Shown piece by piece: positions 16,905-25,145 of a stretch of 64,000 bases of DNA (positions are counted from its first letter, which is position 1; every line of letters begins with the position of its first letter). This stretch comes from Mesorhizobium shangrilense (GTDB lineage Bacteria > Pseudomonadota > Alphaproteobacteria > Rhizobiales > Rhizobiaceae): positions 62,001 through 126,000 of the forward strand of contig NZ_JAQGPN010000005.1 in NCBI RefSeq assembly GCF_028826155.1, read 5' to 3'. A program made the position numbers and the translations under genes. The notes under the pieces are model-generated. The model saw only the letters and a list, made by a program, of their open reading frames with translations, ran no database searches and had not been told where the DNA came from.

Positions 16905-17915
16905 GCGCATGTGTGCGCCAGCAAATGCCCCTCCCCGGCGTGATCATGCGCCTTCAAGGTTGGCGCCTCCCGTGCTGCCGGCCGGGCGTCCGGTTGGTTG
17001 GCGATGCTTTTATTCCGGCGGCAGATTGGCTGATCACTCCAGTCTCCGCCGAGGCTCCGACATGTTGATTTCTGCTTGCTTGATAACCGCTTCCGCCTCG
17101 GAGCTATCTCGTAGCGACGGGAAGCCACTCCGACGCATCGTCATCGCGTTCGGCCCACAAGTCACGCTGGAATTCATCATGGATGAGGACTCGCTCATCC
17201 TTGCGTGTACCCTCGCAAGACTGAAGCCAACCCGACGAGGGACGACGTGCCGGCCATCGTCGATCGCCTGTTGGACATGGACGTATCGATGAGGGCGGAA
17301 TGAGCCCTCCCCTGCCCCGGCAGTTACGCCGTTCACCGATCGCGCGCGGGCTACGTCGAAGCCGCCAGCGCTGCTCCACTCGCCGCGCTTCCGCTGCAGT
17401 GTCACGCGCGACCTGCGCGACATCCGCCCCCAGCCCGCCCAGGGGGCAATCCAACGCGCCGTAGTCCGCGCCGTCTTCGGTTTCGGCGGAACGCTGCTGA
17501 CGCTGGATCCCAGGTAAATCAGCAACCTTAAACCGCTACCGCCCAACGCCCGAGCCCGTGCGCCGAGTTCGTCGCCTTGTGGAAGAAGAGGGCGTCAGCG
17601 ACTATCGGAGCGCTGGAGGTTGCATGAGGTCGACGACGCGCTCCAGTTTTCGAAGACGATGGGCCGCTATCCGAGTTTCAGTCAAAACCGTCACCGGAGT
17701 CCAATGCGCCATCGCGCGAGTGGGTTCGCGCCGTTGCCAACGCACCAACTGCCGGTTCCGGGAAGCAGGCACCGGTGCCGAGGCGGCGAGGGGCCCCACG
17801 ACGGGACGGCGTCGGCACGGGACCGGCCGCAACGCGCAGTTCAACATCGACCGCCGGGACGGTATCCGCCCTAACCGCTTCACCGATGCCAACATTGGGG
17901 CGCTGGCGAAACCCT
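16905..17915. other. About 1 kb with no supportable gene
   Basis: Both strands contain overlapping high-GC frames but none with consistent domain similarity. A plus-strand segment near 17815-17855 reads GRRRHGTGRNAQFNI, which recalls the N-terminal part of small plasmid-stability proteins, but it is followed by unrelated residues. I treat the whole stretch as decayed sequence between hipBA and the IS630 remnant. Confidence 0.4.
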
Positions 17916-17929
17916 AGAGCGGCGTGCAT

Positions 17930-18541
17930 TCAGGCATACCCGGCGGCCTTGAAGTAGTTCTGGCATTCGGTTGATGGGTAGAGGGTGCAGATGTCGCCGA
18001 TGGCCTGCCAGAGGCGGTCGATGGTTCGGATGGCGCGCGTCCTGAGGTGAGCCTTCAGCTTTGAGAAGGCCATCTCGATGGGGTTGAGATCGGGGCTGTA
18101 GGGCGGCAGGAACAGCATCCATGCGCCACGCGCCCGGATGGCGGCCTGCGCCTTTGGGCTCTTGTGGGCGGCGAGGTTGTCGAGGATGACGACGTCGCCT
18201 TTGGACAGCGTCGGTGCGAGTTGGGTCTCGACATAGGTTTCGAAGATGCAGCGGTTCATCGGCCTGTCGACCACGAAGGGCGCGGTCAGTCCGAAGCATC
18301 TCAGCCCGGCGATGAAGGTCTGGGTCTTCCAGTGCCCGAACGGTGCCTTCGAGCGCAGCCGCTGGCCTTTTGGACATCGGCCGCGCAGGCGCGTCATCCT
18401 TGTGGTGGTTCCGGTCTCGTCGATGAACGTCAGGCGATGGGGTTCAAGCCGCATCCTCGGCTGGCGGGCGACCCACTCCTGGCGCGCGGCTGCGACGTCG
18501 GGCCGGTCCTGCTCGCTGGCGGACAAGTTGGCCGCGGCCAA
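17930..18541 (-). pseudogene. IS630-family transposase, 5'-truncated (catalytic half only)
   Basis: Minus-strand frame encoding about 200 residues of IS630/Tc1-type transposase. All three DDE residues are visible: FIDETGTTT (Asp), VVILDNLAAHKS (Asp) and PPYSPDLNPIEMAFSKLK (Glu). The N-terminal HTH half (orfA) is missing: transposase similarity begins at ASEQDRPDVAAARQEW, immediately after the parS palindrome at 18527-18542, beyond which the sequence is unrelated. The outer element end is near 17914-17929 (CTAGAGCGGCGTGC). The element is immobile by itself. Confidence 0.8.
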
Positions 18542-18542
18542 C
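18527..18542. promoter_or_regulatory. parS: parS centromere site 1 (upstream of repA)
   Basis: Perfect 16-bp palindrome GTTGGCCGCGGCCAAC, fitting the repABC consensus GTTNNCNGCNGNNAAC at every fixed position. RepB should bind here and, with RepA, partition the replicon. It lies 126 bp before repA, right at the truncated edge of the IS630 remnant. Confidence 0.9.
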
Positions 18543-18667
18543 TTTCCAGTTTTCGGCCTGCATCTTGTTGATTTTGATGGCTTCTTGGCGTGGTTACCGA
18601 ATCATGTCATGTTTGATACGGATTTTTCATACATGCGGGCTAAAAAGCGCATCGAAAGGGGAAATCG
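18543..18667 (+). promoter_or_regulatory. repA leader/promoter region
   Basis: AT-richer than its surroundings, between parS and the repA ATG. It must contain the repABC promoter, but I cannot fix a convincing -35/-10 pair (TTGATA at about 18613 is the best -35 candidate). A purine-rich AAAGGGG lies about 7 bases before the repA start. Confidence 0.45.
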
Positions 18668-19879
18668 ATGTTGCAGACACAAAACGTACCAACGGCGGGT
18701 TCGTCCGATGCCCGCATATCGCATCACGCGCGCCAGCTCTCCATGCAATTGCAGATGCTGCGCGAACGGCTGTTCCCCCCATCCTCACAAAAGGCGCTCA
18801 AGACCTTCACCTCCGGCGAGGCTGCTCAACTAATCGGCGTCTCCGACGGCTATCTGCGCCAACTGTCGATCGACGGCAAGGGCCCGATGCCGGAGATGTC
18901 GTCGACGGGCCGCCGCTCATACACGCTGGAGCAGATCAATGTGCTTCGCCACCACATGGCCACGGTCAAGCCGCGCGACGCGTTATCCTACCTGCCATGG
19001 CGCCGGCGCGGCGAGAAACTGCAAACGATCGCCGTGGCCAATTTCAAGGGCGGCAGCGCCAAGACGACGACGACGATCTATCTCGCCCAGTACCTGGCCC
19101 TGCAGGGCTATCGCGTCCTTGCCGTGGACCTCGACCCCCAAGCCTCGCTTTCGTCCATGCTGGGTGTGCAGCCTGAATTCGACCTCAAGGATGGCGACAC
19201 GCTCTATGGCGCGATACGCTACGACGACAAGCGTCGGCCTCTCAGCAGCATCATCCGCAAGACCTATTTCGCCGGCCTCGATCTGGTGCCGGGCAATCTC
19301 GAGCTCATGGAGTTCGAGCATGAGACCCCGACGGCACTGATCGAGCGCAAGACATCGCATGGCGACATCTTCTTCAAGCGTGTCGGTGTCGCCCTGGCGG
19401 AGGTCGAATCCGAGTACGACATCGTCGTCATCGATTGCCCGCCGCAACTCGGCTACCTCACGCTCGGCGCCGTCTGTGCAGCTACGAGCCTGCTGATCAC
19501 CATCCATCCGCAGATGGTCGACGTCGCCTCCATGTCGCAATTCCTCTTGATGACCTCGGATCTGCTGTCCGTCGTCCGCAAGGCGGGCGGCGACCTCAAT
19601 CACGATTTCATCCGTTACGTCATTACCCGCAATGAACCGCATGACGGCCCGCAAGCCCAGATCGTGGCGCTGCTTCGCAGCCTGTTCGGCGACGAGGTCC
19701 TGGCCGCTACGGTGCTCAAGTCGACGGCCATTGCCGATGCCGGCCTGACCAAGCAGACGCTCTATGAAATCGAACGGGGTCAGGTCCGCAGATCGACCTT
19801 TGACCGCGCGATCGAGTCGCTTGATGCCGTCAACGGCGAGATCCTCGGCGGCATCAGGCAGGTGTGGGGCCGGCCATGA
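18668..19879 (+). CDS. repA: RepA partition ATPase of repABC replicon (ParA family)
   Basis: 403 residues. An N-terminal HTH-like segment (about 45-100, FTSGEAAQLIGVSDGYLRQL) precedes a ParA/MinD-type ATPase with deviant Walker A KGGSAKTTTT, Walker A' AVDLDPQASLS and Walker B VVIDCPPQLGYLTL. RepA acts with RepB on parS for segregation and autorepresses the operon. It overlaps repB by 4 bp. Length and motifs are normal for RepA, so the module looks functional. Confidence 0.96.
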   Translation: MLQTQNVPTAGSSDARISHHARQLSMQLQMLRERLFPPSSQKALKTFTSGEAAQLIGVSDGYLRQLSIDGKGPMPEMSSTGRRSYTLEQINVLRHHMATVKPRDALSYLPWRRRGEKLQTIAVANFKGGSAKTTTTIYLAQYLALQGYRVLAVDLDPQASLSSMLGVQPEFDLKDGDTLYGAIRYDDKRRPLSSIIRKTYFAGLDLVPGNLELMEFEHETPTALIERKTSHGDIFFKRVGVALAEVESEYDIVVIDCPPQLGYLTLGAVCAATSLLITIHPQMVDVASMSQFLLMTSDLLSVVRKAGGDLNHDFIRYVITRNEPHDGPQAQIVALLRSLFGDEVLAATVLKSTAIADAGLTKQTLYEIERGQVRRSTFDRAIESLDAVNGEILGGIRQVWGRP

Positions 19880-20859
19880 GCAGACGTGACAAGCTTGCCG
19901 GCATCTTCACCGACACGTCGCGTGAGTTGGCCGCGGCCAACCTGACAGGCGAGGGTGCTCGTGTTCTCGCGGGCCCCGTCCGCACCATGGGTCTCGCTCT
20001 CGACCGGATGGACGAAGAAGCGCGCCAGCTGCAGCAAGCGTTGTCGGCGGGCGAGAAGATTGTTGAGCTTGATCCCGCCCTGATCGACGGCTCCTTCATC
20101 CGTGATCGTCTCGACGGCGAAATGACCGCCACGGACGAACTCGTCACGTCAATAGAGACAAACGGCCAGGAAGTGCCGATCCTTGTCAGGCGGCATCCCG
20201 AACGCGAAGGCCGCTACCAGGTCGCGTACGGACACCGGCGGCTTCGCGCACTGCGTCTGCTGCGACGCCAGGTGAGGGCGGTCGTCAGGGACATGACCGA
20301 CGATCAACTCGTCGTCGCACAGGGCATTGAGAATTCGGCCAGAAAGGACCTTTCCTATATCGAACGAGCGTCCTTTGCTGGCGGCCTCGAAAGCCACGGC
20401 TTCGGCCGTGAGGTCATCATGCAAGCGCTGTCGACCGACAAGACGGAGCTTTCCAAGCTGTTGTCCGTCGCCAAGACCGTGCCCGCGTCGATCGTGAAAG
20501 CCATTGGCGCTGCGCCCTCTGCTGGACGGCGCCGATGGATGGAGATCGCCGACAGGATCGCAGATCCGAAAATCCTCGGCGCCGTCCTCAAGACAATCGA
20601 AACGCCTGGCTTCGTGGCCCTGAACTCGGACGACCGTTTCATGGCCATCCTGGCCGAGGTGTCCAGGAAGCAGAAGCCAATGCCACAGGCTCGCGTCTGG
20701 AGGTCAAATACGGGCGCAGTGACAGCAACGATCCGGACCAATGGCAGGGCGTATACGCTTTCTCTCAAGACCGGTCAGGAAGACGAGGGGTTCGGCGCCT
20801 ACATCAGCGATCGACTTGACGAACTTTACGCCGATTGGACGGCGAAACAGGAGACCTGA
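19876..20859 (+). CDS. repB: RepB centromere-binding partition protein (ParB family)
   Basis: 327 residues. ParB/sulfiredoxin-type N-terminal domain (about 55-155; SIETNGQEVPILVRRHPE, YQVAYGHRRLRALR), then an HTH region (FAGGLESHGFGREVIMQALS, DKTELSKLLSVAKT) and the RepB C-terminal dimer domain. The ATG at 19876 overlaps the repA stop (ATGA), the usual arrangement. The coding sequence itself contains a second parS palindrome at codons about 17-22. RepB binds parS and spreads; together with RepA it also represses transcription. Confidence 0.96.
   Translation: MSRRDKLAGIFTDTSRELAAANLTGEGARVLAGPVRTMGLALDRMDEEARQLQQALSAGEKIVELDPALIDGSFIRDRLDGEMTATDELVTSIETNGQEVPILVRRHPEREGRYQVAYGHRRLRALRLLRRQVRAVVRDMTDDQLVVAQGIENSARKDLSYIERASFAGGLESHGFGREVIMQALSTDKTELSKLLSVAKTVPASIVKAIGAAPSAGRRRWMEIADRIADPKILGAVLKTIETPGFVALNSDDRFMAILAEVSRKQKPMPQARVWRSNTGAVTATIRTNGRAYTLSLKTGQEDEGFGAYISDRLDELYADWTAKQET
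19926..19941. promoter_or_regulatory. parS: parS centromere site 2 (inside repB)
   Basis: GTTGGCCGCGGCCAAC, identical over all 16 bases to the site at 18527-18542 and matching the repABC parS consensus. It is embedded in the repB 5' coding sequence (reading LAAAN), so identity is kept despite codon constraint. The two sites are 1399 bp apart and flank repA. Confidence 0.88.
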
Positions 20860-20865
20860 AGCCGC

Positions 20866-20923
20866 AAAAGAAAAAGGCCCCCGGGCGACTGACGTCGTGG
20901 AAGCCTCTCTCAAAGTTGTAGCA
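20866..20923 (-). ncRNA. Counter-transcribed RNA (incA/ctRNA) of repABC
   Basis: The repB-repC gap carries the expected antisense RNA. Reading the minus strand, promoter elements at 20957-20929 are followed by a roughly 55-60 nt transcript ending in a terminator: arms AGGCTTCC and GGGGGCCT (plus-strand 20899-20906 and 20875-20882, two G-U pairs), then a T-rich tail complementary to 20866-20874. ctRNAs of this family pair with the repC leader and limit RepC synthesis, setting copy number and incompatibility. The size matches known repABC ctRNAs. The exact transcription start is inferred. Confidence 0.82.
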
Positions 20924-20928
20924 GACTG

Positions 20929-20957
20929 AGAATCGCATTTCCACGAATCACTGTCAA
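20929..20957 (-). promoter_or_regulatory. ctRNA promoter
   Basis: On the minus strand: -35 TTGACA (20957-20952), 17-base spacer, -10 GATTCT (20934-20929). A consensus -35 with optimal spacing fits the strong constitutive promoter expected for the antisense RNA. Confidence 0.7.
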
Positions 20958-21015
20958 GCAGTTGGACGTCGTTTTGACGGGCAGGTTTCTTTTGCCTTAG
21001 ACAAGGTGAAAGACC

Positions 21016-22245
21016 ATGCAAACGCATATCCCAGCTTCGCCCTTCGGGCCGAGGCCGCTGTCGCTTGCCGCCGTGAACGGCCAGCGCACCGCAAAAACCT
21101 GTCCGCCAGACGCCGTGGTCGACAAATGGCGCGTGTTTCGCGCCGTCTGCGAGGCCAGGAGCATGCTCGGCGCCACCGAACGCGCCCTGGCGGTGCTGTC
21201 GGCGCTGATCTCGTTCCATCCCGACGCCGAGCTTTCGGGGGAGGGGGCCCTGGTGTTCCCGTCCAACGCCCAGCTGTCGCTGCGCGCCCACGGCATGGCC
21301 CCGGCAACCCTCAGACGCCATCTCGCCGTGCTCGTCGAGTGTGGCCTGATCGTGCGGCGCGACAGTCCGAACGGCAAGCGCTTCGCCCGCAAGGGGCAGG
21401 GCGGTGCGATCGAGCAGGCGTTCGGCTTCGACCTGACCCCGCTCGTTGCCCGAGCGGCCGAGTTCGAGCGGCTGGCCGACACCGTGCGGGCCGAGCGGCG
21501 CGCCCTCCATCTGCTGCGCGAACGCCTCACCATCTGCCGCCGCGACATCTGCAAGATGATCGAGCTCGGCCAGGACGAAGGCATGCGCGGCGACTGGCTG
21601 GCCTATCGCGAGCGCTACCGCCTCCTCGCCCTCCGGATTCCGCGGACGGCCACGGCGGCCCAGCTCGAGCCGCTCGCGGAGGCCTTTGCCCAGCTCGCCG
21701 ATGAAATCCGCAACATCCTGGAAAGACACGTTAATTCCAAGAATACGAGCGCCAATGAGTCTCAGACTGAGCGCCACAAACAGAATTCAAACCCAGACCT
21801 TAATCTTGAATCTGAACCTCGCTCCGGAAAGGAGCAGGGGGCAGCCACGCCGCCTACCGAACAGGCGGAGCGCTTGCCGCAACAGCCGCAGGACCGCCAA
21901 ACGTCAGCCTACCCGCTAAGCCTTGTGCTGCGCGCCTGCCCGGACATCGTCGACTACGCCCGAAACGGCATTTCGGACTGGGCGGGGCTGGTGGCAACCG
22001 CGGATCTTGCCCGCGCCGCGCTCGGCATCAGTCCCGATGCGTGGCGCCAGGCCTGCGAGGTCATCGGGCCGGCCGACGCCGCCATCGTCGTCGCCGCCAT
22101 TCTGCAGCGGGCCGACGCCATCTCCAGCGCCGGCGGCTATCTGCGCAGCCTGACCCACAAGGCGAGGGCAGGGCAGTTTTCCATCGGGCCCGTCCTCATG
22201 GCGTTGCTGCGCGCCAGGGACAAAGCCCTGCCGAGAACAGGGTGA
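21016..22245 (+). CDS. repC: RepC replication initiator of repABC replicon
   Basis: 409 residues, normal for RepC. The N-terminal replication-protein-C domain (about 30-190) contains the winged-helix region (LGATERALAVLSALISFHPD, NAQLSLRAHGMAPATLRRHL, LVECGLIVRRDSPNGKR). An asparagine/glutamate-rich linker about 235-290 (NSKNTSANESQTERHKQ) leads to the conserved C-terminal domain. RepC initiates replication, and in this family the origin lies inside its own gene, typically in the AT-richer central part; here the lowest GC is around bases 21725-21830. The ATG follows AAGGTGAAAG. Expression is restrained by the ctRNA encoded antisense to its leader. Confidence 0.95.
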   Translation: MQTHIPASPFGPRPLSLAAVNGQRTAKTCPPDAVVDKWRVFRAVCEARSMLGATERALAVLSALISFHPDAELSGEGALVFPSNAQLSLRAHGMAPATLRRHLAVLVECGLIVRRDSPNGKRFARKGQGGAIEQAFGFDLTPLVARAAEFERLADTVRAERRALHLLRERLTICRRDICKMIELGQDEGMRGDWLAYRERYRLLALRIPRTATAAQLEPLAEAFAQLADEIRNILERHVNSKNTSANESQTERHKQNSNPDLNLESEPRSGKEQGAATPPTEQAERLPQQPQDRQTSAYPLSLVLRACPDIVDYARNGISDWAGLVATADLARAALGISPDAWRQACEVIGPADAAIVVAAILQRADAISSAGGYLRSLTHKARAGQFSIGPVLMALLRARDKALPRTG

Positions 22246-22728
22246 GCGTGGGAAGGAACAGACAAAATGAGCGTCAATCGCTTTGCGCTGAAGCTCGCTC
22301 CTGCGGGGGCGTCGAAACCTCGTGTCAGGTACGGGATGGTCCACACCGCTCGGCGAGACCGCGATCGGTGACCCCGGCATTTGGTCCCGTCTGGCGCGCC
22401 ACTTGCCGACGCAGCATGTTGCGGAGCCCTGAGCCGAGAGCATGTCAACCATCGTTTTTTCCAAGCCCCGAGTTCGCCTTCGCTACCGGAAGGCGTGAGC
22501 GTGAGGTTGCCTGAACGGACGGCGTAGCGGCTTGTCATCAACGCTGAGCGGGGAGGAGTGCATTGCGCGTCTCACGGCGACAAAGGGTATGCCCCAGATT
22601 GCCGCCTCCACGGCGCGACCATAAGTTCAGCGCCGCAGAGGCTTGCCACCTCGTTGGAGATCGCTGTGGTTTCCGAGGCGGCTGCGAGGTCGTCAACAAA
22701 TGCGAGCGCCATCAGCGTGTCGGCATCC
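22246..22728. other. Region downstream of repC, no clear gene
   Basis: A possible 34-codon reading frame starts at ATG 22267 after GGAAGGAA (MSVNRFALKLAP...) and stops at 22371, but it matches nothing I recognise. No repeat, tRNA or partition site is evident. Read as a spacer between the replication module and the mtnK end. Confidence 0.4.
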
Positions 22729-24030
22729 TCAGGGCATTTGCGGTTGACGGCCGGCGCTGCGGGCAAAGTCGCGGCTGGCGCGGCATAGATCGGTGATCGA
22801 TCCAACGCCGACGGGTCGGGCCAGGATTTCGACGGCGCAGGCAAGCGATGCGCTTTCGGCCTTGGCCCGCAGCCCATCGTCCACGATCAGGTCGTAGTCG
22901 AGCGTATGGGCGCGGCCGATGGTGCGCCTGATCATCTCGACGCAGGCATAGCTGATCGTGTCCTGGAGAACCTCATCCAGATAGGCATGCACGAAGGCGT
23001 TGCGCCCCTGCCTCGCGTCATCGCTCGACTCGAGGCCGACGCATGACAGGATGCCGTCCCCGGGAGCTTCCCGGCAGAGCGCGGCGAATTTAAACGCGAA
23101 TCCCGACCAGATTTCCTGCACCATGGCGAGGATGTGATCGCCATAGGGGCCGCGTTCGCCGACGCTCGCCTCATAAGCGGGCTGTGCGAAATAGTTCAGC
23201 AGCAGGTTGCCGACCAGGATGCCGATGTCGAAACCCATCGGGCCGAACACGGCGAACTCGGGATCGATGACCTTGGTGTCATCCGGCGTCAGCATGATCG
23301 AGCCCGAATGCAGGTCGCCATGCAGCAGGGCGTCCGTGCGGGTCAGGAATTTCTGCTTCAGCGCGGCCACGCGCAACTTAAGCGCGACATTCGACTGGAG
23401 CTGCGCCACCTGCCCGTCCAGCGCCGGGCTGGTCCATCTGTTGTTGGGAGAGTTGGTGAAGGGCTCAGTGAAGATCAGTCGCTCGGTGATCTCGCACAAT
23501 TCGATGTTGCGGGCGAAATCAGCCACCAGCTCGCGCTTTTCAGTGGCCGCCAGCGCGAAATCCGAGGTGCCGTGCAGGCATTGCGCCAGATAGGTGGAGA
23601 TGTGATCAGCGAAATGCGGATAGGCGATGGCCTCGATCATTCCCTTGCGCATGACGATGTGCGGCGACAGGAACTCCTGCGCCATCAGCGATCTTTCTGC
23701 GTCATAGTGATGGACGGCCGGGACGTGGGCCGGCGCAAGCCGGGCGAAGATCTGCAGGGCCTTGGTCTCGAAGGCGAGCCGCTCGCAGGTCAGTGCGCGC
23801 GCGCCGCCGGACATGCGTGAATAGGGTAGCGCCTGCTTCAGCGCCAGCGCGGCTTTGTCGCCCCGCACGAAGAAGACGAAATTCAGGTTCCCGTCGCCGA
23901 TCTCATGGATGCGCAGACTGTCCACTTCGCCGCCGAACACGTGGCTCAGCCGTGGCGTCGAAGCGAGATAGGCCTTCAGCGTGTCCTCGTTGAACACAGT
24001 CGCGGCAATCGTGCCCGTCACATCCATCAT
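22729..24030 (-). CDS. mtnK: S-methyl-5-thioribose kinase (MtnK)
   Basis: 433 residues of the choline-kinase-like fold. Brenner-type catalytic motif LLHGDLHSGSIMLTPDDTKV with downstream metal motif IDPEFAVFGPMGFDIG; the family marker MAQEFLSPHIVMRKGMIE is also present. MtnK phosphorylates methylthioribose at C1, and some homologues use 5-deoxyribose. The ATG at 24030 has GAGGCGAC upstream; an in-frame extension to 24240 has no family similarity. It is divergent from the GntR gene and lies across the promoter region from an MtnA-type isomerase and a class II aldolase, which together form the DHAP-shunt enzymes. The rest of the classical methionine salvage pathway is not in the window. Confidence 0.9.
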   Translation of the reverse strand: MMDVTGTIAATVFNEDTLKAYLASTPRLSHVFGGEVDSLRIHEIGDGNLNFVFFVRGDKAALALKQALPYSRMSGGARALTCERLAFETKALQIFARLAPAHVPAVHHYDAERSLMAQEFLSPHIVMRKGMIEAIAYPHFADHISTYLAQCLHGTSDFALAATEKRELVADFARNIELCEITERLIFTEPFTNSPNNRWTSPALDGQVAQLQSNVALKLRVAALKQKFLTRTDALLHGDLHSGSIMLTPDDTKVIDPEFAVFGPMGFDIGILVGNLLLNYFAQPAYEASVGERGPYGDHILAMVQEIWSGFAFKFAALCREAPGDGILSCVGLESSDDARQGRNAFVHAYLDEVLQDTISYACVEMIRRTIGRAHTLDYDLIVDDGLRAKAESASLACAVEILARPVGVGSITDLCRASRDFARSAGRQPQMP

Positions 24031-24261
24031 GTCGCCTCGCTTTTCGGAAAACCTTCCAGTTTCCGTGGCCGGCATGAGGGTTTCACGCCCGCGGAGCCGC
24101 GAGAGTGCGACGAGGCCGCTGCTTCCTTGGAAACAATTCTGGCTATGGACCCTCCCCGACGTAATTCCCATATCACAATTTGAAATCGCGCTGTCAATAT
24201 AGGTTGTCTGCAGGCCTAGAGTACGGCATTCTGCTGACAAGGATCACCGGGAAGGGAAACC
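24031..24261. promoter_or_regulatory. Divergent mtnK / GntR promoter region
   Basis: 231 bp between two starts. The stretch 24164-24185 (CCCATATCACAATTTGAAAT) is AT-rich and shares CCATAT..AATT..GAAT with the region after the GntR gene at 25041-25062, so it may be an operator for that regulator. No riboswitch fold is apparent. Confidence 0.4.
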
Positions 24262-25029
24262 ATGAGCGACGCCAGACCCCTTCAGCAGGCGGAGACAGGC
24301 GCGGAAGCGCCGCGCAACATCACGCGCCAAATCGCGGACAATATCCGCGACAGCATCCTCAACGGCGAGTTGAAGATCGACGAGCGCCTGTCGACGGAAG
24401 ACGATCTGGCGGAGCGCTACGGCGTATCCGTCCCCACCATTCGCGAGGCGCTGAAACGCCTGGCCGCCCAGCACCTCATCCGCTCCAAGCGGGGTCCGGG
24501 GGGCGGCATCTTCGTCAACCGCCCGAGCTTCGAGCAGGCCCGGGAGAACATGGTCGGCATCATGATGATGCTGTCCAGCCTCGGCTCCTTTTCCCTGATC
24601 GACATAGCGGAATTCCGCCACGACATGGGCCTCATGTGCGTCACCTACGCGGTGCAGCGGCGCACCGACGACGATCTCGCCGCGCTGGAGCGGGAACTTG
24701 CGCTGCAGGAAGACGCCACAATCAGCGACGTCGATTTCTGCGCTGCCGACGTGCGCTTCCACCAGGCGCTGGCCCAGGCCACCGGCAACGGCGTGTACAG
24801 CTTCTTCCTTCAGGGACTGCTCGAAGTGCTGATCCCGCCGGCCAACATGGTGGTGTTCAAGTTCCGCGACCGGATGCTGATCTGCGGCTTTCATCGGCGC
24901 ATCCTGCTCGGTGTCTACAGCCGCAACCAGCGCGCCGCCGAGGAGGCCTTCATCGAGCTGATGGGCTATCTGCGTACCAAATACGCGGAAGCGCAGGATT
25001 GGCGCAGGACGATGGACGCCAAATCCTGA
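24262..25029 (+). CDS. GntR/FadR-family transcriptional regulator
   Basis: 255 residues: GntR winged helix (about 18-85; ITRQIADNIRDSILNGELKI, LAERYGVSVPTIREALKRLA, then GPGGGIFV) and an FCD-type helical ligand domain (about 95-240) with the metal-type residues EFRHDMG and FHQALAQATGN. It probably represses the divergent mtnK and the downstream locus until a pathway sugar phosphate or acid binds. The gene is followed by an AT-rich palindrome before the isomerase gene, a good candidate operator. Confidence 0.92.
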   Translation: MSDARPLQQAETGAEAPRNITRQIADNIRDSILNGELKIDERLSTEDDLAERYGVSVPTIREALKRLAAQHLIRSKRGPGGGIFVNRPSFEQARENMVGIMMMLSSLGSFSLIDIAEFRHDMGLMCVTYAVQRRTDDDLAALERELALQEDATISDVDFCAADVRFHQALAQATGNGVYSFFLQGLLEVLIPPANMVVFKFRDRMLICGFHRRILLGVYSRNQRAAEEAFIELMGYLRTKYAEAQDWRRTMDAKS

Positions 25030-25041
25030 ATTCGTAATTGC

Positions 25042-25068
25042 CATATTGTAATTATGAATTTGAATATG
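25042..25068. promoter_or_regulatory. Candidate GntR operator palindrome before the isomerase gene
   Basis: CATATT (25042-25047) and AATATG (25063-25068) are perfect inverted arms with a 15-base AT-rich spacer, in otherwise GC-rich DNA and 78 bp before the next start. A related CCATAT..AATTTGAAAT sequence occurs near 24165-24185. Similar sites on both sides of the regulator gene suggest autoregulation plus control of the structural genes. Confidence 0.5.
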
Positions 25069-25145
25069 CTAATCGTTTTTCTAGAAAGATGGCTTTGCTC
25101 CAACCTGAGCGGCAGGACGGCTGAACCAGCTTTCTAGGAGGAACC

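Noticed and set aside
17034..17546. Minus-strand 170-codon frame between hipBA and the IS630 remnant.
   Set aside because: Low-complexity composition typical of GC-rich non-coding DNA, and no start-site signal.
22267..22371. Possible 34-codon gene downstream of repC.
   Set aside because: A ribosome-like site exists, but it has no recognisable product and is too short to defend.
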